Of a DNA stretch of 64,000 bases, positions 47,321 to 59,554 are shown piece by piece. Source of the DNA: Golubevia sp. BC0850. Lineage: Eukaryota; Basidiomycota; Exobasidiomycetes; Golubeviales; Golubeviaceae. The position numbers and the translations under genes are program-made. Numbering within the stretch: position 1 is the stretch's first letter; each line of letters starts with the position of its first letter. The DNA is taken from positions 62,001-126,000 of the forward strand of contig JAAVVG010000020.1 of assembly GCA_012976225.1 (NCBI GenBank), in the 5' to 3' direction. The notes beneath the pieces are model-generated. The model had not been told where the DNA came from and did no database searches. It saw nothing but the letters and a program-made list of their open reading frames with translations.

Positions 47321-48110
47321 GGTATTACCAGGAGAGTCGAATCGGCGGTGCGCCATAACGAAGATCAGGAGGTCGATGAAAGGTTTGATTTGTGAGGGAA
47401 GTTGTCAGTTTGAGAATGGATCTGAGGGGAAATCGAGAATGTTGGCAGAAGAACCGATTGCAGAGAAGTGGACTGATCCCACTTCCATCCCCTAAAGACT
47501 CTCTAATGATGTAGTCGGGAATATGGGTCGGGGATATACTCAACACGATGTCCAATGAAGAAACGAGGGTTGAATCTGAAGACGAGTGAAGGAGGATTGG
47601 GAGTGTTCGGCAACGACAGAACCTAGAGCCAAAACACCTTCGAAGTTTGAATTCATGATGAGATCTGGATATTGGACCCTTCTTTTGGCTTCGAAGAGAG
47701 CTTCATGAAGGTTGAGTATACAAGTGCATCCGCTCTCTGCATTCTTGTCTTTCTCAACCAGCTCCATCTCGTTCGACAATCGCGCTTGAACATCTCACTC
47801 ACTCACTCACTCACTCACGTGACTAACGTACCAAGCTTGGAATATGAATGGATTGAACGTCCAACGGTCGCGATGACCTGAACCCTTCGTCTTTTTTCTC
47901 TTGCCATCCGGTCTATCCAGTCTTCAGTTCTTGGTTGGAGTCTCGGTTCTGGATCCTTTTGGAATTCCCATCCAATGTTTAGATATTCAGAGGAGAAGAT
48001 GGTGAAAGGTTTTAGGTGAGAGAGTCGTGAGGTAAGTGGTAATGAGTGACGAGTGATGATGAGGGAAGAGAACAGAGGAAGAAGAAGAACAGGAGAATTG
48101 AATCCACCAG
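47321..48110 (-). pseudogene. Possible F-box-like remnant
   Basis: Minus-strand reading from about 48080 gives an open, coding-like stretch without an ATG (WEFQKDPEPRLQPRTEDWID, EKRRRVQVIATVGRSIHSYS), reminiscent of the helix after an F-box. It ends at a GTGAGT-type donor embedded in a (GTGA)n repeat near 47821. A second piece at 47540-47779 reads LHEALFEAKRRVQYPDLIMN and FEGVLALGSVVAEHSQSSF, again LRR-like. I could not connect the pieces into one frame. A decayed gene is the simplest reading; the assignment is weak. Confidence 0.3.
47796..47820. repeat. (CTCA)n tetranucleotide microsatellite
   Basis: About six tandem copies of CTCA/ACTC on the plus strand. Read on the minus strand they form repeated GTGA units next to a potential splice donor. 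Confidence 0.75.
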
Positions 48111-48712
48111 TTAGAGAGTGACTCTCTTAATATGATGGCAAATGTCAAAAGTGTATTCTATGAACTCACACACGAGCTATCAAGCTTCACTGATCTTAGG
48201 TTTGAGTGTGGAAAGGTGAAGACCGACAGTAGGAAGCTCGAAGAGAGTTGGTCTTTGACTCTTTCGAATCAAGCATCAAGCTTCAGGATTCGAATTATGG
48301 AACCTATCGAGTGAAGGAACCAGATTCTGGTGGCAATGTGCCTGAAAAGAAAACTGAGATCTTTGGTGATATGATAGCTGACATCCTAACCTAAACCGCT
48401 GTTCGTGAGACCTAGCTTTTGCCACTTTCAAGCGACAAGTTGCTGGTCATGCATGACCTTGTTAACATTTGATACTTTGCGTTTCAGAGAATCAAAATTC
48501 AGGATAAGATGATCATTAATTAGAGACGTAAAGATTTTTGTTATACTACACAGTAAAGAATGGTAGTGGTAAGAACGGTAAACTAAGGAGAACGGAGAAC
48601 GATTGAAAGCTGAAATCTAGAAACGTAAACATGCGACGAGAAGATGAGGACGAAATATTGATATTGAGATAGAAGAGAAATGTCAGATTGAGTGCTGGTG
48701 GAGAACTCTCCC
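48111..48712. other. Intergenic, no gene seen
   Basis: About 600 bases, AT-richer than its surroundings, at the 3' end of the Sng1-like gene. Short open frames only (for example 48132-48314), without features. Confidence 0.45.
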
Positions 48713-50737
48713 TTAATGAGTGTGTTCGACTGGCTTGGAAGCAGCTTTCTGTTCTCTTCTTCTTTCTAGCCAAGTCCAAACTGGAAGGGTTGCCATAAGG
48801 AGTGCAACCCATCCTAGCAAGATCCCGAAATGCCAAGCTAAAGTTCCTCTGGATCCAGTGTTGAAGATGACTTGAATCAGAATTGCTCGGATGTTACTGT
48901 TTGCAGAAGGAAAAGGAAGAAGTGAGGAACGAATCAGACAATCTTCTCTTCGTCGCTTGAGAACTACTAGGATTCTAGAAATGTGGTAACTCACTAGAAA
49001 GGCATCGCATAACCATACTGATAGAACGAATCTTGCAGATCGAACGGAATCAAAGCGGTCGAAACGTTGATGATGATGAAGAAGACTAGAGCGAAACCGA
49101 TGAATTTGACAGTCACCAAAGTGACAAAGGCTTCAGTACTTAGACCTAAAACTATCATTCCGAGGAAGCAAGTCATCCAACAAGTCATGAATCCTGCGCC
49201 GTAGGAATCGAACATTTTTCCGAAATGAACTCTGAAGGGTGTGTTTAGAAGGACGAAGACTTGAAGGATGAGAAAAACAAGAGAGGAGGTTGGGTGTGAG
49301 TAATTCAAAATAAAACTGAAGAGTGAGGTAAGGGATAGGAGCTCAAATGGTGTGTTGAAGTGGAGAGGAGACGGACTCACAGAAACTGATGAAGAAGTAA
49401 AGGCATATTGGGACGAACAGTCTCATTAGAACATAGGATTTAAGTCTAAGCTTTCCTTGAATGACAGGTCTCAATCCCTAAAGAGAGAGAGAAAAGAAAG
49501 GGGAGGAGAGGTCTTAAAGTCAGCCGACTCTCCAATTTCTTTCGCAGCCTAACATCAAAACTCACTGTACCGGCCATAGTCAAGTTGAAGGCAAGAATCA
49601 TAAGGTAAATGAGCCCTACAAACGTGGCCGCCGTGGCCACCTAGAAAAGTCGAAGAAAGAAAGGAAGAACGTCAGTGGTTTGTCGTCAACCCTCTAGACG
49701 AAGCCCTCAGATCACAAGGACTTACAGGTTGATCATAAGGTCTCAAATTGTTAGAGGTGTATTCTAGAGGGTCAGAGATCAATTGAGGTGCGTTTGCTAA
49801 AGCATTTAAAGTTGCAACATTATTGATAGTTGAAAGATACTGAGAAGTTAAAGCTCTAGAAATTGAAGGTAAGGCTTGAGACAGAATTCCACGAGTTGCT
49901 CCTAGTACTTGACCATCCACTGCAGTTTGATACCTTGCCTGTCGAAAGAGAACAAAAGGTTTGGAGGAAAAGAAAGACTTTGGTCAGACCCGAAGGACAC
50001 TCCCAAAGCTCGGTCACCAAGTAAAGTCCTCTGCACAACATGCAACAGTGAAAGAACTGAAGTTTACTAACCTCTGAATAGTATAACTGAATTCCATCAG
50101 CAGGATTCCAACTAGCATCAGCACTGTCCCTAGCACTTTCCAATCCAGAAGTCAAATCTTGTTTGATCTCAACTGCTATCCAAGCAGATTCTGAAACTGC
50201 GATTGCGTGTTCAATCTCTACAACAGTAGGATAATCGTTCGGGTCCACAGATTTCCATCCTAAAGTTCCAGGAGCTCCAGTAGCACTTGCTAAGAAAATG
50301 TTGGTTAGATTAGTGCCAATGATTCCTGTATCTCGATTTATGACCCAAGCTTCGATTTTATGAGAATTTTCATTCTGTCTCCAAAGAGAGCCCCAATCTG
50401 AGAGAAGAAGATAAATGAGAGGGATTGGGGGTTAGCAGGACAATACGGAGGTTAAATAGATTCTCCGGTGCGGTGCGGGACTCCACTCACAAATTGAAAC
50501 AACTCCCCAAATCAACAAAATGATGGCTACTCCGGTCATTATCATTCCTTTTAAGTAAATGGCTCTGAGAGGAGCAATCTCTTTATCGAAGAAACCGTGT
50601 CCGTATGGAATCATTGTTGGACGAGAGCCCGGTGTTTGTGTTTGATCTTGATCTTTCTCATTGTGTGTCGAGTTCGTTTCGGCTCTTTCTACATCATCTT
50701 GTCGATCAGAGGGATGAGTTGAAGTTGAGGTTGCCAT
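48713..50737 (-). CDS. Sng1/DUF3533 family membrane protein
   Basis: Yeast Sng1 is a plasma-membrane protein linked to drug resistance and lipid asymmetry; the fold resembles ABC-2-type permease halves. Seven exons: 50737-50491, 50397-50072, 49938-49726, 49640-49566, 49477-49381, 49259-48995 and 48896-48713 (468 aa, all phases agree). Seen: hydrophilic N-terminus; TM1 (YLKGMIMTGVAIILLIWGVV) followed by YWGSLWRQ; a large extracellular domain (WVINRDTGIIG, SWNPADGIQLYYSEARYQTA); then a five-helix bundle with FVGLIYLMILAFNLTMAG, GAGFMTCWMTCFLGMIVLGL and the family-typical QYGYAMPFYN, whose Tyr codon is created by the last splice; and WHFGILLGWVALLMATLPVW. Two very small exons (75 and 97 bp) encode single helices. 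The family is confident; the transported or regulated substrate is unknown. Confidence 0.85.
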
Positions 50738-50764
50738 TTATGAAATTGATGGGTGACTGAGTGG

Positions 50765-51031
50765 CTAGGCTCTGGTTGGTTGACTTTCTCCTTGTATGTT
50801 GAGGTGCTGGGAAGGCTGTTGAAAAGACCTACGATGCTGGAAAGGAGAGGAAAGTTTCTTGAAGGAAGATCTTGTGGAGGATCGAGAAGAAGAAGAACCT
50901 GAAGTTCGAGAAGATTCAGATCCGTTTAAATAAGTCCTGAAACTTGACCCGAGAACCGAGAACGAGGTTAGGAAAGCAAACGTCCGGACCGGATTCCTCA
51001 GCAGCTTCTTGTCATCAAAAATCTGTCCCAT
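50765..51031 (-). CDS. Small Ser-rich ORF upstream of the Sng1-like gene
   Basis: ATG at 51031 opens 88 codons ending 27 bases before the Sng1-like start codon. The sequence begins MGQIFDDKKLLRNPVRTFAF and becomes Ser/Arg-rich. I do not recognise it. It could be an upstream ORF in a long leader, a small independent gene, or chance. Its close upstream placement on the same strand would make it a translational brake if transcribed with the main gene. Confidence 0.2.
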   Translation of the reverse strand: MGQIFDDKKLLRNPVRTFAFLTSFSVLGSSFRTYLNGSESSRTSGSSSSRSSTRSSFKKLSSPFQHRRSFQQPSQHLNIQGESQPTRA

Positions 51032-51545
51032 AGCCAGCGACAGGGGAAAAAGAGATGACTCCGAAGAGACGGGCGAGAGAGAAAAGGAATGGACGTTGAC
51101 GCCGTCACGTTGAGGAAGAAGAGGGACCTCAGCTCAGTTTGATTGAAGGAGCGCAGCATCGAATGAAACTGAAAGGTGGGTTCAACTCACTCGCAGTCTA
51201 TCCAAACCAAAGCGCCATAGGTTCTCTTTGAAGCAGAGGTGATGGTCTGCAGGGCGAAGGAGACAGCGAGCCAGGAGAAATATTGCCACTGCGGGCCATT
51301 CTACATAACATTCGGAATCTGGAACCATCAATTGGTAGGTCGACTTTGATTTGTGAATCAGTTTCAAGCTGAGTGATTCTTTAGAAAGGTAGCAAGTAGA
51401 CAGAGTCTTCTGCAAGATAGAAGGAGGGTCCCACTGCGCGTTTCCACCTCTTCTGGTGGTGAAAAGAGTCCACATTTCTCTTCTCCACATTCCACACAAA
51501 AAGTCTCTTCTCTTTCCTTACTTGTGAAAGGGGGAAAGAGCACAG
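51032..51545. promoter_or_regulatory. Promoter region of the PX-protein gene
   Basis: Rest of the divergent intergenic region between the Sng1-like gene and the PX protein. Antisense frame 51182-51499 shows no family features. Confidence 0.4.
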
Positions 51546-54500
51546 ATGGGCGATAACAATAAGATTAAAAAGGAAACCAAATCCTCAAGATGGTCTAGAT
51601 TAGCAGGAAGTGGAAACGCTGGGGTCTCAAATGCTCCTTCTTCCAATTCAAAGGATTTCCATTCCTTCGATTCAAATGCTCAATCTTCTCATGATGAAAC
51701 CTCTGTAGGGAATGCATTGATAAAGGTGGCATCTCCTGTATCTAATGGTGAGTTCTATGCAGTCCAGAGTCTAGACAGAAGGGGGTCGTAGGGCAGCAGG
51801 AAGATTGGGAACAGGCAGCAGTTTTACCGTATCGGAAGCGACAAGAGCGGTCGAGTGAGGTTCGAAGCCTCTCTCTGCTTCTTGACTTTGAGCTCTGAAG
51901 TTCGAGATTTGAAAGCTTCGCAGGTAGATCAAATAGGCAACTAAAGCCGAGAGAGAGAGAGTGCTCCCCTGACTCCCAGTCTCCCACCCTCTGACTTCTA
52001 CATCCCACAGACCCAGCTACGTTCGACTCTTCCGCAAAACTCTCATCAACCTCGATTAATAACAGAGGTTTAGTAGGAAGACTTCAAAAGATGGCCAATT
52101 CAAACTCCAAAACCGAATCGAATCAAGAATCTTCAAATCCTAGGTTAAACAACTATTCAGTTCAAAGAGAAGCCAAACCATCACCTCCTCCATCATCTTA
52201 TAAATCTATTCTCAACACCTCGATCGATTTTCCAAAAGACCAAACTTCTTCAACACCTTCACCTACAAATCAGACTCAGACCTCACATTCAAGAGTAGAA
52301 TCCAGAGCTTCCCTTTCTTCAATCTCTTCAAAGTTGTTGTTTGGGCATTTCGCATCTTCAAGTTCTTCTTCTGGACATGGGTCTATCAATTCAGATGAAG
52401 AAGAATCGCCTACAAGTCCGATGGGATTGGAATCACTTCCAACTCTTGGATCTATGGATTTAGCGAAACCAAAGTTGAATGGAAGGCAACTGCCTCCTTC
52501 GGTTGCTATGACTTTGAAGGATAGTGGGAAAGAAAGAACCATTAGAATGGTCTATGGAGATGGAGGTGCTTTGCCTCAGCCGACGAGTTCGGTTCTCACG
52601 AGTTCAAGCTCGTTTGGAGATAAAGGAAAGGGAAGAGAAATCAAAAATCAGGTTGATGAAGAAGTGGAAACTGGATTAGTACCTTCTCCAACAGTCATGG
52701 AAATGGAAGGAGGATCTAGAATTGAGAGAAGTCATTCAAGAATCAAATCTTTGGAACCTAGCTTAATAGGATTTAGCATGGAAGATGATGAGGAAGAAGA
52801 ATTGGAGAAATCTCAGGATTTAAATGAAAGGTTGCAGAAATTGGAAATCGGAAGGGATAGGATTAGAAGAGAAAGTCATAGTAGTGCGGGAACTGTCAAA
52901 GATCAAGACATTGTTAAAGACGATAGATCCTGGGAAGAAGAAGGTGATGAATCTATGCCTGGTTCATTCTTCTTGAATCCGAAGAAAGCCGATAGTTCGA
53001 CGATACGAGACAAGCAAGAAGCGGTTGAAGAGAAATCTCGAGGTTGGGATGGAGGTGAAATGGAAGGGGATGAGGAGGGAAGCTCGAGTGCTGGCTTGGT
53101 AGCTGGAATTACATCTGCAGCAGCTGCAGTAGTTGGAGGATCAACAAGTAAAACTTCACCTTCTCAAGCTCTTCAAGATTTAGGATCAACTTCTCATTCA
53201 GCAGAACCAAGTGAAATCTATCATTCAGTCGAACCCTCTCTTGTTGAAGAAGAATCAGCTGCACTTCACCCTCATCTAGAGCTCGGTCACCTATCTAAGA
53301 CTCGTCAATCAGATCCATCAACAATCTACTCTTCTGAATCTGAATCCTTCAAAACTCTTTCAGCTGAGGACTTGAACGTCCAAGTCATCTCGGAGACAAG
53401 AGTCGCGTCGGATTTCAACGATCCTCAGTATGTTTCCAGAAGAACTACAATAAAGAAGCCGATGCTTTTTTCTCATGCTGATGGAGCTATCCCTGACTCT
53501 GAAAGATGGTTGAACGGAAACCAAGTACTTGGAGAATCCTCTGAGGAGAAGAAACATTATTTGATAAAGGAAATGGTTAAGAAAGAGTTGAGCTGGGAAC
53601 TGGATAGAGCCTGGCTGTTGGATGTGGAGAAGAGAGAAAATCGTCCAGATCAGCAAACGGAAGAGGAAGATGAATTTTCAATCTTCCAACCAATTGGAGG
53701 AGGAGAAGAAGAAGTCTCAAAACCTTCAACACCCTCTCTCCCTCTTTTGGAATTCCTTTTAAAACATGTTTTGTCGACTTTCCCAATCTTCAAGCCATCT
53801 GATTCCGATTGGAACGAATCACACTTCAGTCCCAAGGAATACGTCAAGGAATCTATCCTACCTCTCCTCTCGGTCAGACAAGCAAGTTCTCTCAGTTCAA
53901 GAGTTGATCGACTTGGAGAAGGAGATCGAACTCCTTTCAGTGCTCGTTCAACTCTTGATGGCTTCAAGGAGGTTCTTCAAAAGTGGGCAGTTCGATACGT
54001 GACAGCTGTTCTTCGAGCGGATCCTGTCACAAATTGGTCCTCTCCTTCCACCCTTTCACCGGATGGCAAACGGTCAATTTCTTGGCCACCTTCGAATCTC
54101 CTTCCTCCAGAAGCTTTCTTAGCTTGTAGGAAACCCAATACCAACTCTCTTCGTCATGGTGGTATGGAAATCACTTTCAGTTCAATGAGAATCAGAAGAG
54201 GAGAACTCAAGAGCAATTTTGCAGTGGATTACATGCTTACTATCAAGAAACCTAATCGACTTCCAAGATACGTAGTTAGGAATGAAGCGGATTTTGAACA
54301 ATTTTCTATTGCCATTGCTAAAGAATTGGGCAAAGGTAGTAAGATTAAACCTATTCCACCAAGAGGAGTCTACTCGGATTCAGATGATGAATACGAAGAA
54401 CCTTCTCCAAGTCAACACCCTAAAGGTTCAAGTCTTGGTTCTACTCTGTCAAGAGGTTTCGGAAAGAGCTCGACTACCCTCAACAAGAATCTCAATCACA

Positions 54501-57077
54501 AGAGCTCTGGTGCTCTAGGGAGGAAAACTTCTTTCGGCAAAAGTGCAAGCACTCTAGTACGTAGAAGATCTAACAGCGCAAGTGTTGCGCCGAATCCGGC
54601 TCCAGCTTTGCCTCTGGATGGCAAGAACGTCAAACCTTTCAGGAGCGGAGCTACTGGTCGATCCTCGCGGCTTCGAAGATTCAGTGTCAAGACTTTGGAG
54701 GAAAAAGAAGGAACCTCAAACCTCAACACTAGAGACGACAGCGACTTGGAAGGTTGGGCTGGGTTAGGAGCCACCAGAAGAGGATTCCCAATCTCATCAG
54801 CTCCTTCAACTCCTGGAGTTGACGAGAACAAAGAGATCAATTTCGATTTCAGTGACAACACGGCGGCAGCTGGTGGATCTAATTCTCAGAGATCTTCAAT
54901 GGAAATCCAGAAATTCGGTGGAATCGCTTTCAATTTCCCAAATTTTGGTAAGAGTAAATCAAGTTTAAAACTCAAACCATCTGCTCAAAGTTTTTATACG
55001 TCTACTTCTTCTTTAGCCCTTAATGAGAGCAGTAGGAATTGTGGTGGAAGTGAAAGAAGTAGTCAAGATTCTAAAAGACCAAGACAACCATCTCAATCTC
55101 ATTTGATCAAAGAAACTGAAAATCCGAACTTACCCGATTTACCTAACAAGAGAAGAAGACGTTTAAGAGCTTGGTTGAGGGATACACTTTCTGTTAGAGG
55201 CGCGGTCGACAGTCAAGAAGCTAGAGACTTTTTATCCATTGGAAGCTTTCAGGATGCGGAACTGAGAGCTAGCGACAGAAGTTCTATGGCTGCTATAAGT
55301 GATTATGACGACAGAAGAAGAGTTGAAAGAGAATCGGATGAGAAATCGGCGGGAGAGGAGGTTCTGGCTCTGAGGGCTGAGATTGAAAAGATCTGGAAGG
55401 ATTGTAAAGAGGGAGGTGAGTCAGATCGGAGTAGGCCGTTGATCGTAATGAAAACGTTTGCTTATCTCGACCATGTCTTTCCCTCACGAACATTCAAAGA
55501 TGGCTTTCCAAAGATGCTTTGGGCTATTCAACGATCTTCAAGCTTCCCTTCTCTACCAGTCTCTTATCAACAAGTCGCCTCTTACGCAAATCTTCAATTC
55601 GCAAGATTCCTTCATGGTACTTTCGTAGCTTCGGACGTTTCTCGCGGAAACCTTGCTAGAGCTAGAGACCTTCACTCTTCAATTCCTTGGTCAACTCTCG
55701 TCTTGGCTATGAAAGAACCAACTGGAATCATGTTGGAAATGATTCAAGACTCGATTCTCAAGCCGGAATTCATTCAGAATCTGTTGGCTATTTTGCTAGA
55801 AGAGAGTGATTCGGATAATCTAGAGCAACAGCTCTTAGATTTAAGAAATCAACTCGATCCAACTATGATGCAAAAGGTTGAGAACTTCGCCTCCAGTGAT
55901 GATGATTTGAAGAGAATCGTTAGAGATCATGCGGAGAAGACTGGAATGCCTTTGGTTGCTGCGATTGTTAGAGGTGCTGAGGAGCCAAGGCTAAGCGAGT
56001 GAGTTTGAAAGAGTAATCAGAGTCTGGTGATGCTGGAAACTAAAGGGGGCTAACCTTCTCTCTTTCCCTCTTCATCCTTTCCCCCTCCAGTTTTGAAATC
56101 AACAGAGTCATTTCAGCTTCTGCCAAGTATCAAGAATTCATGTCGACTCAACCCTCGATCGTGCGTCAAAGAGCAAACAAAACGCCGGAGTATTTGCTAA
56201 TCTCTCGTCTCAAACGAGTGCTTCGAATCAAGTCACTTCAAACTGACGGTCTGAAGATCAGATCTGCAATGTCAGATCCAAACATAGCTTCTTCCCTAGC
56301 CAACCTATTTTCTCCTCTAAAAGAAATTCTAACAGCTCTAAAAGGTGTCGATGGATCTGCCACAGCTATTCTACAATTCCAAAACTTTTCCAGAAAAGTC
56401 CTTGATCTTCTTTCAGCTTTAAGAGCTAGGGTTTTAGATCCTGCTGATGCTCTCAATGAAATCGCATCGCTGTTAGATCAAGGTACTCCTCACTGGTATG
56501 CCTTTTTCCATAAGGCTTCAGTTTCTCCTTCTTCGAGAAATGGAACCGAAGGGCTATTCGATTGGTTGAGAGATTTAGCCATCTTGGTCGGAGGTGGTTC
56601 TTTAGATTTGGCTGGACTTTGGCAGAAACCTCACGCTAATTCTGGAACTACTTTGAAAGGAGTTGAGGATGATTCAGAAGCTCTTTTGGCTTTTGCAAAG
56701 AGAAGTAGAAATCGTCAAATGGAATTCGCTTGTAGATGGGTCGCTGGAAAGACGGATTCAGACCGTGAGTATTGAAAAGTTGCGAAGGTTGAGAGATAGG
56801 AGGGGGCAAGAGGTTGTCGTAGTTGGTGTCGCTCTCTTCCTGATTCATAACTAGAACTCCATCATGACCCTCTCCTCTCATTTCACTTTCGATCTTCTCT
56901 CTCTTAGTTTCCATTCAAGTTCTTGGAGATGGATTAGGAAATGGACGAATTCATCCCTTCTTTCCACGGGAACCACGACCTCAGAGGAAGACTGAGTCTC
57001 TCTCTTCTCTTCGACCTGCTTTTGCGAAAGCTTGCAAATCAGCCTTGGAGAAAGTCGAAAAAGTCGAAAGAGATTGA
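51546..57077 (+). CDS. PX and PX-associated domain protein, Lec1/YPR097W type
   Basis: Yeast Lec1 (YPR097W) is a lipid-binding PX protein connected with lipid droplets and mitochondria; a similar membrane-lipid role is inferred. Exons are 51546-51747, 52011-55998, 56091-56764 and 56920-57077 (1673 aa, phases consistent). Residues 1-500 are disordered. The PX-associated N region follows (KKHYLIKEMVKKELSWELDR, then LPLLEFLLKHVLSTFPIFKP). The PX-like domain lies around residues 720-800 (GGMEITFSSMRIRRGELKSN, YMLTIKKPNRLPRYVVRNEA, IKPIPPRG). A basic Ser-rich linker separates it from the large C-terminal helical domain (RRRLRAWLRDTLSVRGAVDS, VASYANLQFARFLHGTFVA, EPTGIMLEMIQDSILKPEFI, PEYLLISRLKRVLRIKSLQT). 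The C-terminus is completed by two small exons. The protein is much longer than the yeast one because of its linkers. Confidence 0.78.
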
Positions 57078-57250
57078 AAAATGTGCCAAGTTTTACCCCT
57101 TTGCTTGATTTTTAGAAGTTCCTTTTCCTTTCTTTTACAACCCTCATTCTCTTTGCTGTTCATCATTTTTGTATTTCTCAATTTTCATAGCTAATAATCC
57201 CTCTGCATTTAGGATCGGATCTCACTCAAACGAATCTATAGAAAGTTTCG

Positions 57251-58936
57251 ATGCTCCCTTCCTGTTCAGTGTACTCGCCCTTCGCAGTATTCACCTTCTC
57301 CCTTCTTTACCCACACAAGTCTGGCCAACCTTCAATGCTCACCCCATCTCGAACTCACGCCAACACTAGGATTTACGAAGGATTCATTCAATATAATCAA
57401 CAAATGGAAGATCATCAACTGAGTCACTCGACAAACGACCAGGATCAGGATCATAATTTAAAGGGTGAGTAGAGTAGAGTAGAGGAAGGGAGGAGGCAGA
57501 GATCTGCCAGCATCTCTCAAAGAGGTGCAAGTCGCCAGCTGGATTAGTAGATGATGATCTGATGAAAGGAATGGCGTATTGAAAGAGAAGCTCGATTCAA
57601 GAGAGGTGGCTCATGGGACCATGACCATTGAGTGTGATAGATGAAGTTACCTTGAGATGGTCACTCACTCATCCATCCAGTTTAGAAGTAACGCATACAA
57701 TCGTTCAAATTCAATCTTCTGACCTTGAATTATTCATTCACCATTCTCAATTCCTCTCCTTCCCTCTCAGGGACAGATGGTCAAGAATTCTATGCTCAGC
57801 CTCACCAACTACCTCCAACTCCAGCTAGTAATCTTCACACACCCATGTCACAAGGCATGAACTTTACTCATTCAAATCATCAAATTTCAGCAACTCCTCT
57901 AACCCCATTCTCTCCTGAAGACGACGCAACTCCTCTAGCCTATCAACCTCAACTTCCATCATCCTCCAGTCCAAATCCAAATCCACCTCCTCCGATTGCT
58001 AGCACAAGCAGCAGCAGCAAAAGCAGAGGACCGAGGAGGACTCGAAAGTCTAAAGCATCTTCATCTTCAGCTCCATATCCAACTTCAAAAGACAGACATC
58101 ACTCGTCAGAGTTTGCATCTTCAAGAGAGGTGGAAGCCATGGCTCAAGCTCAAGCACAGGCAGAAGCTCAAGCTGAAGGTTCCTCTTCTCCAAATCAATC
58201 AATGCTAGCTGTAAATTCTATGAGTCAATCTGAAGTCGAATTGGCAGAAATCAAGGACGTCAGAAGTTTATGGCAGTTTTGGAAATATGGTAGTGCAACT
58301 TCAAAATCAGTGGAACAATTGGACGAGACTTTTGGTAGTAGGAAATGGTTGACTTCAAAAGGGAAAGTTAGACATTTAAGATATAGAGAAATTATCAATG
58401 CAGTTCAATTAATCGCAGCAAATGCATTTGAAGATGAACATGCAGACACTATTCACGAAAGTGCTGAAACTGTGACTGTTGATCAGAGATATATTGATGC
58501 TGCTATCGATGAATTGGAAGTATCTAGAGGGAGCAAAAAATTGAATAACCTGTGAGTTCAACTTTTTTGATTGACCTGCTTTTCTGTAAGATGGTGGGCC
58601 TTTGAGTTCTTCAACTTGCTTTTCACTCTTTGAAACTCCAACTGATCGGATCAAATTTCTTTCCTCTCTCACCCCCCCACCAGATCCGAAAGACTCTCTG
58701 AGCAAAGAAGAGGCAAGACTCGGAAGCCTAGATTGTCTAGAAAACAAAGGGCTCTTCAAAAGGATGAATCATTGAATGAAGTTGTGGCTGCTGTAACAGC
58801 CGCTACTCAAGCTCAAGGAATGGAGGCTTCTCATTATGCAGCTACTGAAAACATAGATCCTTCCTCAAGTCATCACCAACAGCATCATCATCATCCCAAA
58901 GAAGAAGAGGAGTACGAAGAAGATCAACTACGATAG
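57251..58936 (+). CDS. Gcr1_C-domain DNA-binding protein
   Basis: The Gcr1_C fold is the DNA-binding domain of the yeast glycolytic activator Gcr1 and relatives. Exons are 57251-57464, 57771-58551 and 58684-58936 (415 aa if started at 57251). The start is uncertain: ATGs at 57335 and 57404 are in frame, and the last begins MEDHQLSHSTNDQDQDHN, which looks more like a genuine N-terminus than the hydrophobic text before it. After a Ser/Pro-rich region with Ala-Gln repeats comes the domain: EIKDVRSLWQFWKYGS, SVEQLDETFGSRKWLTSKGK and LRYREIINAVQLIAANAF. The last exon adds a basic RRGKTRKPRLSRKQRAL and a His-rich, acidic tail. The target genes are unknown; a glycolytic role should not be assumed from the domain alone. 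Confidence 0.72.
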
Positions 58937-59554
58937 AATCAATTTTGGTTGTCTACCCTGGGTCTCTGTCCTCTCTTTCTCTCTCTTAGCGTTACCTCTT
59001 TTCTCTTTTGCTCTCTAGGTCACTCAAAATTCCCAATGTTGTCATTTTTAGTCTCGTTCTTCCTATCTCGTTCAGTCATGTAAAAGCCAACACAGGTTTC
59101 TCTCAAAGTCTCTGATTTCGACATCCCCTCCTTGGGTGTCTACGTGTCTTCCTTCTCTCCCGCCTGACTTTAGGAATCACTAGCGATGCCGTTCACGTTA
59201 AAGTTCCTTTGTATCTACTGCGTGTAGAGAGCATAATCTGCTGTAGGTCTACCCCTTCGCAATTATCCGCTCTTTAGACGTCTAGGTGCCGGCCGTTCCG
59301 AGATGCCTTCTCGCCACTTGAACCAATCCTCTCCTCTTCAAAAAGGAGTTTTCTCTTTTTCTTCTAAACCTTTTCCCTTTTCCTATTGTCTTATCCTCAT
59401 TCTCTTTCCTCAAAGCCTCAAAGCGCTGCTATCAAAATTGCGAACTTGAACATCTTCATCGGCAATTTCAAACTTGGCTTTAACTTTTGATTTCAATTTC
59501 AATTCCAATTCCCCTCTCCCTTCTTTCACCCACCCTTCCCTTGTGCACCCATTC
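58937..59554. promoter_or_regulatory. Intergenic promoter of the DHA1 transporter
   Basis: About 600 bases, pyrimidine-rich in the last 250, between tandem plus-strand genes. No gene was seen. Confidence 0.45.
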
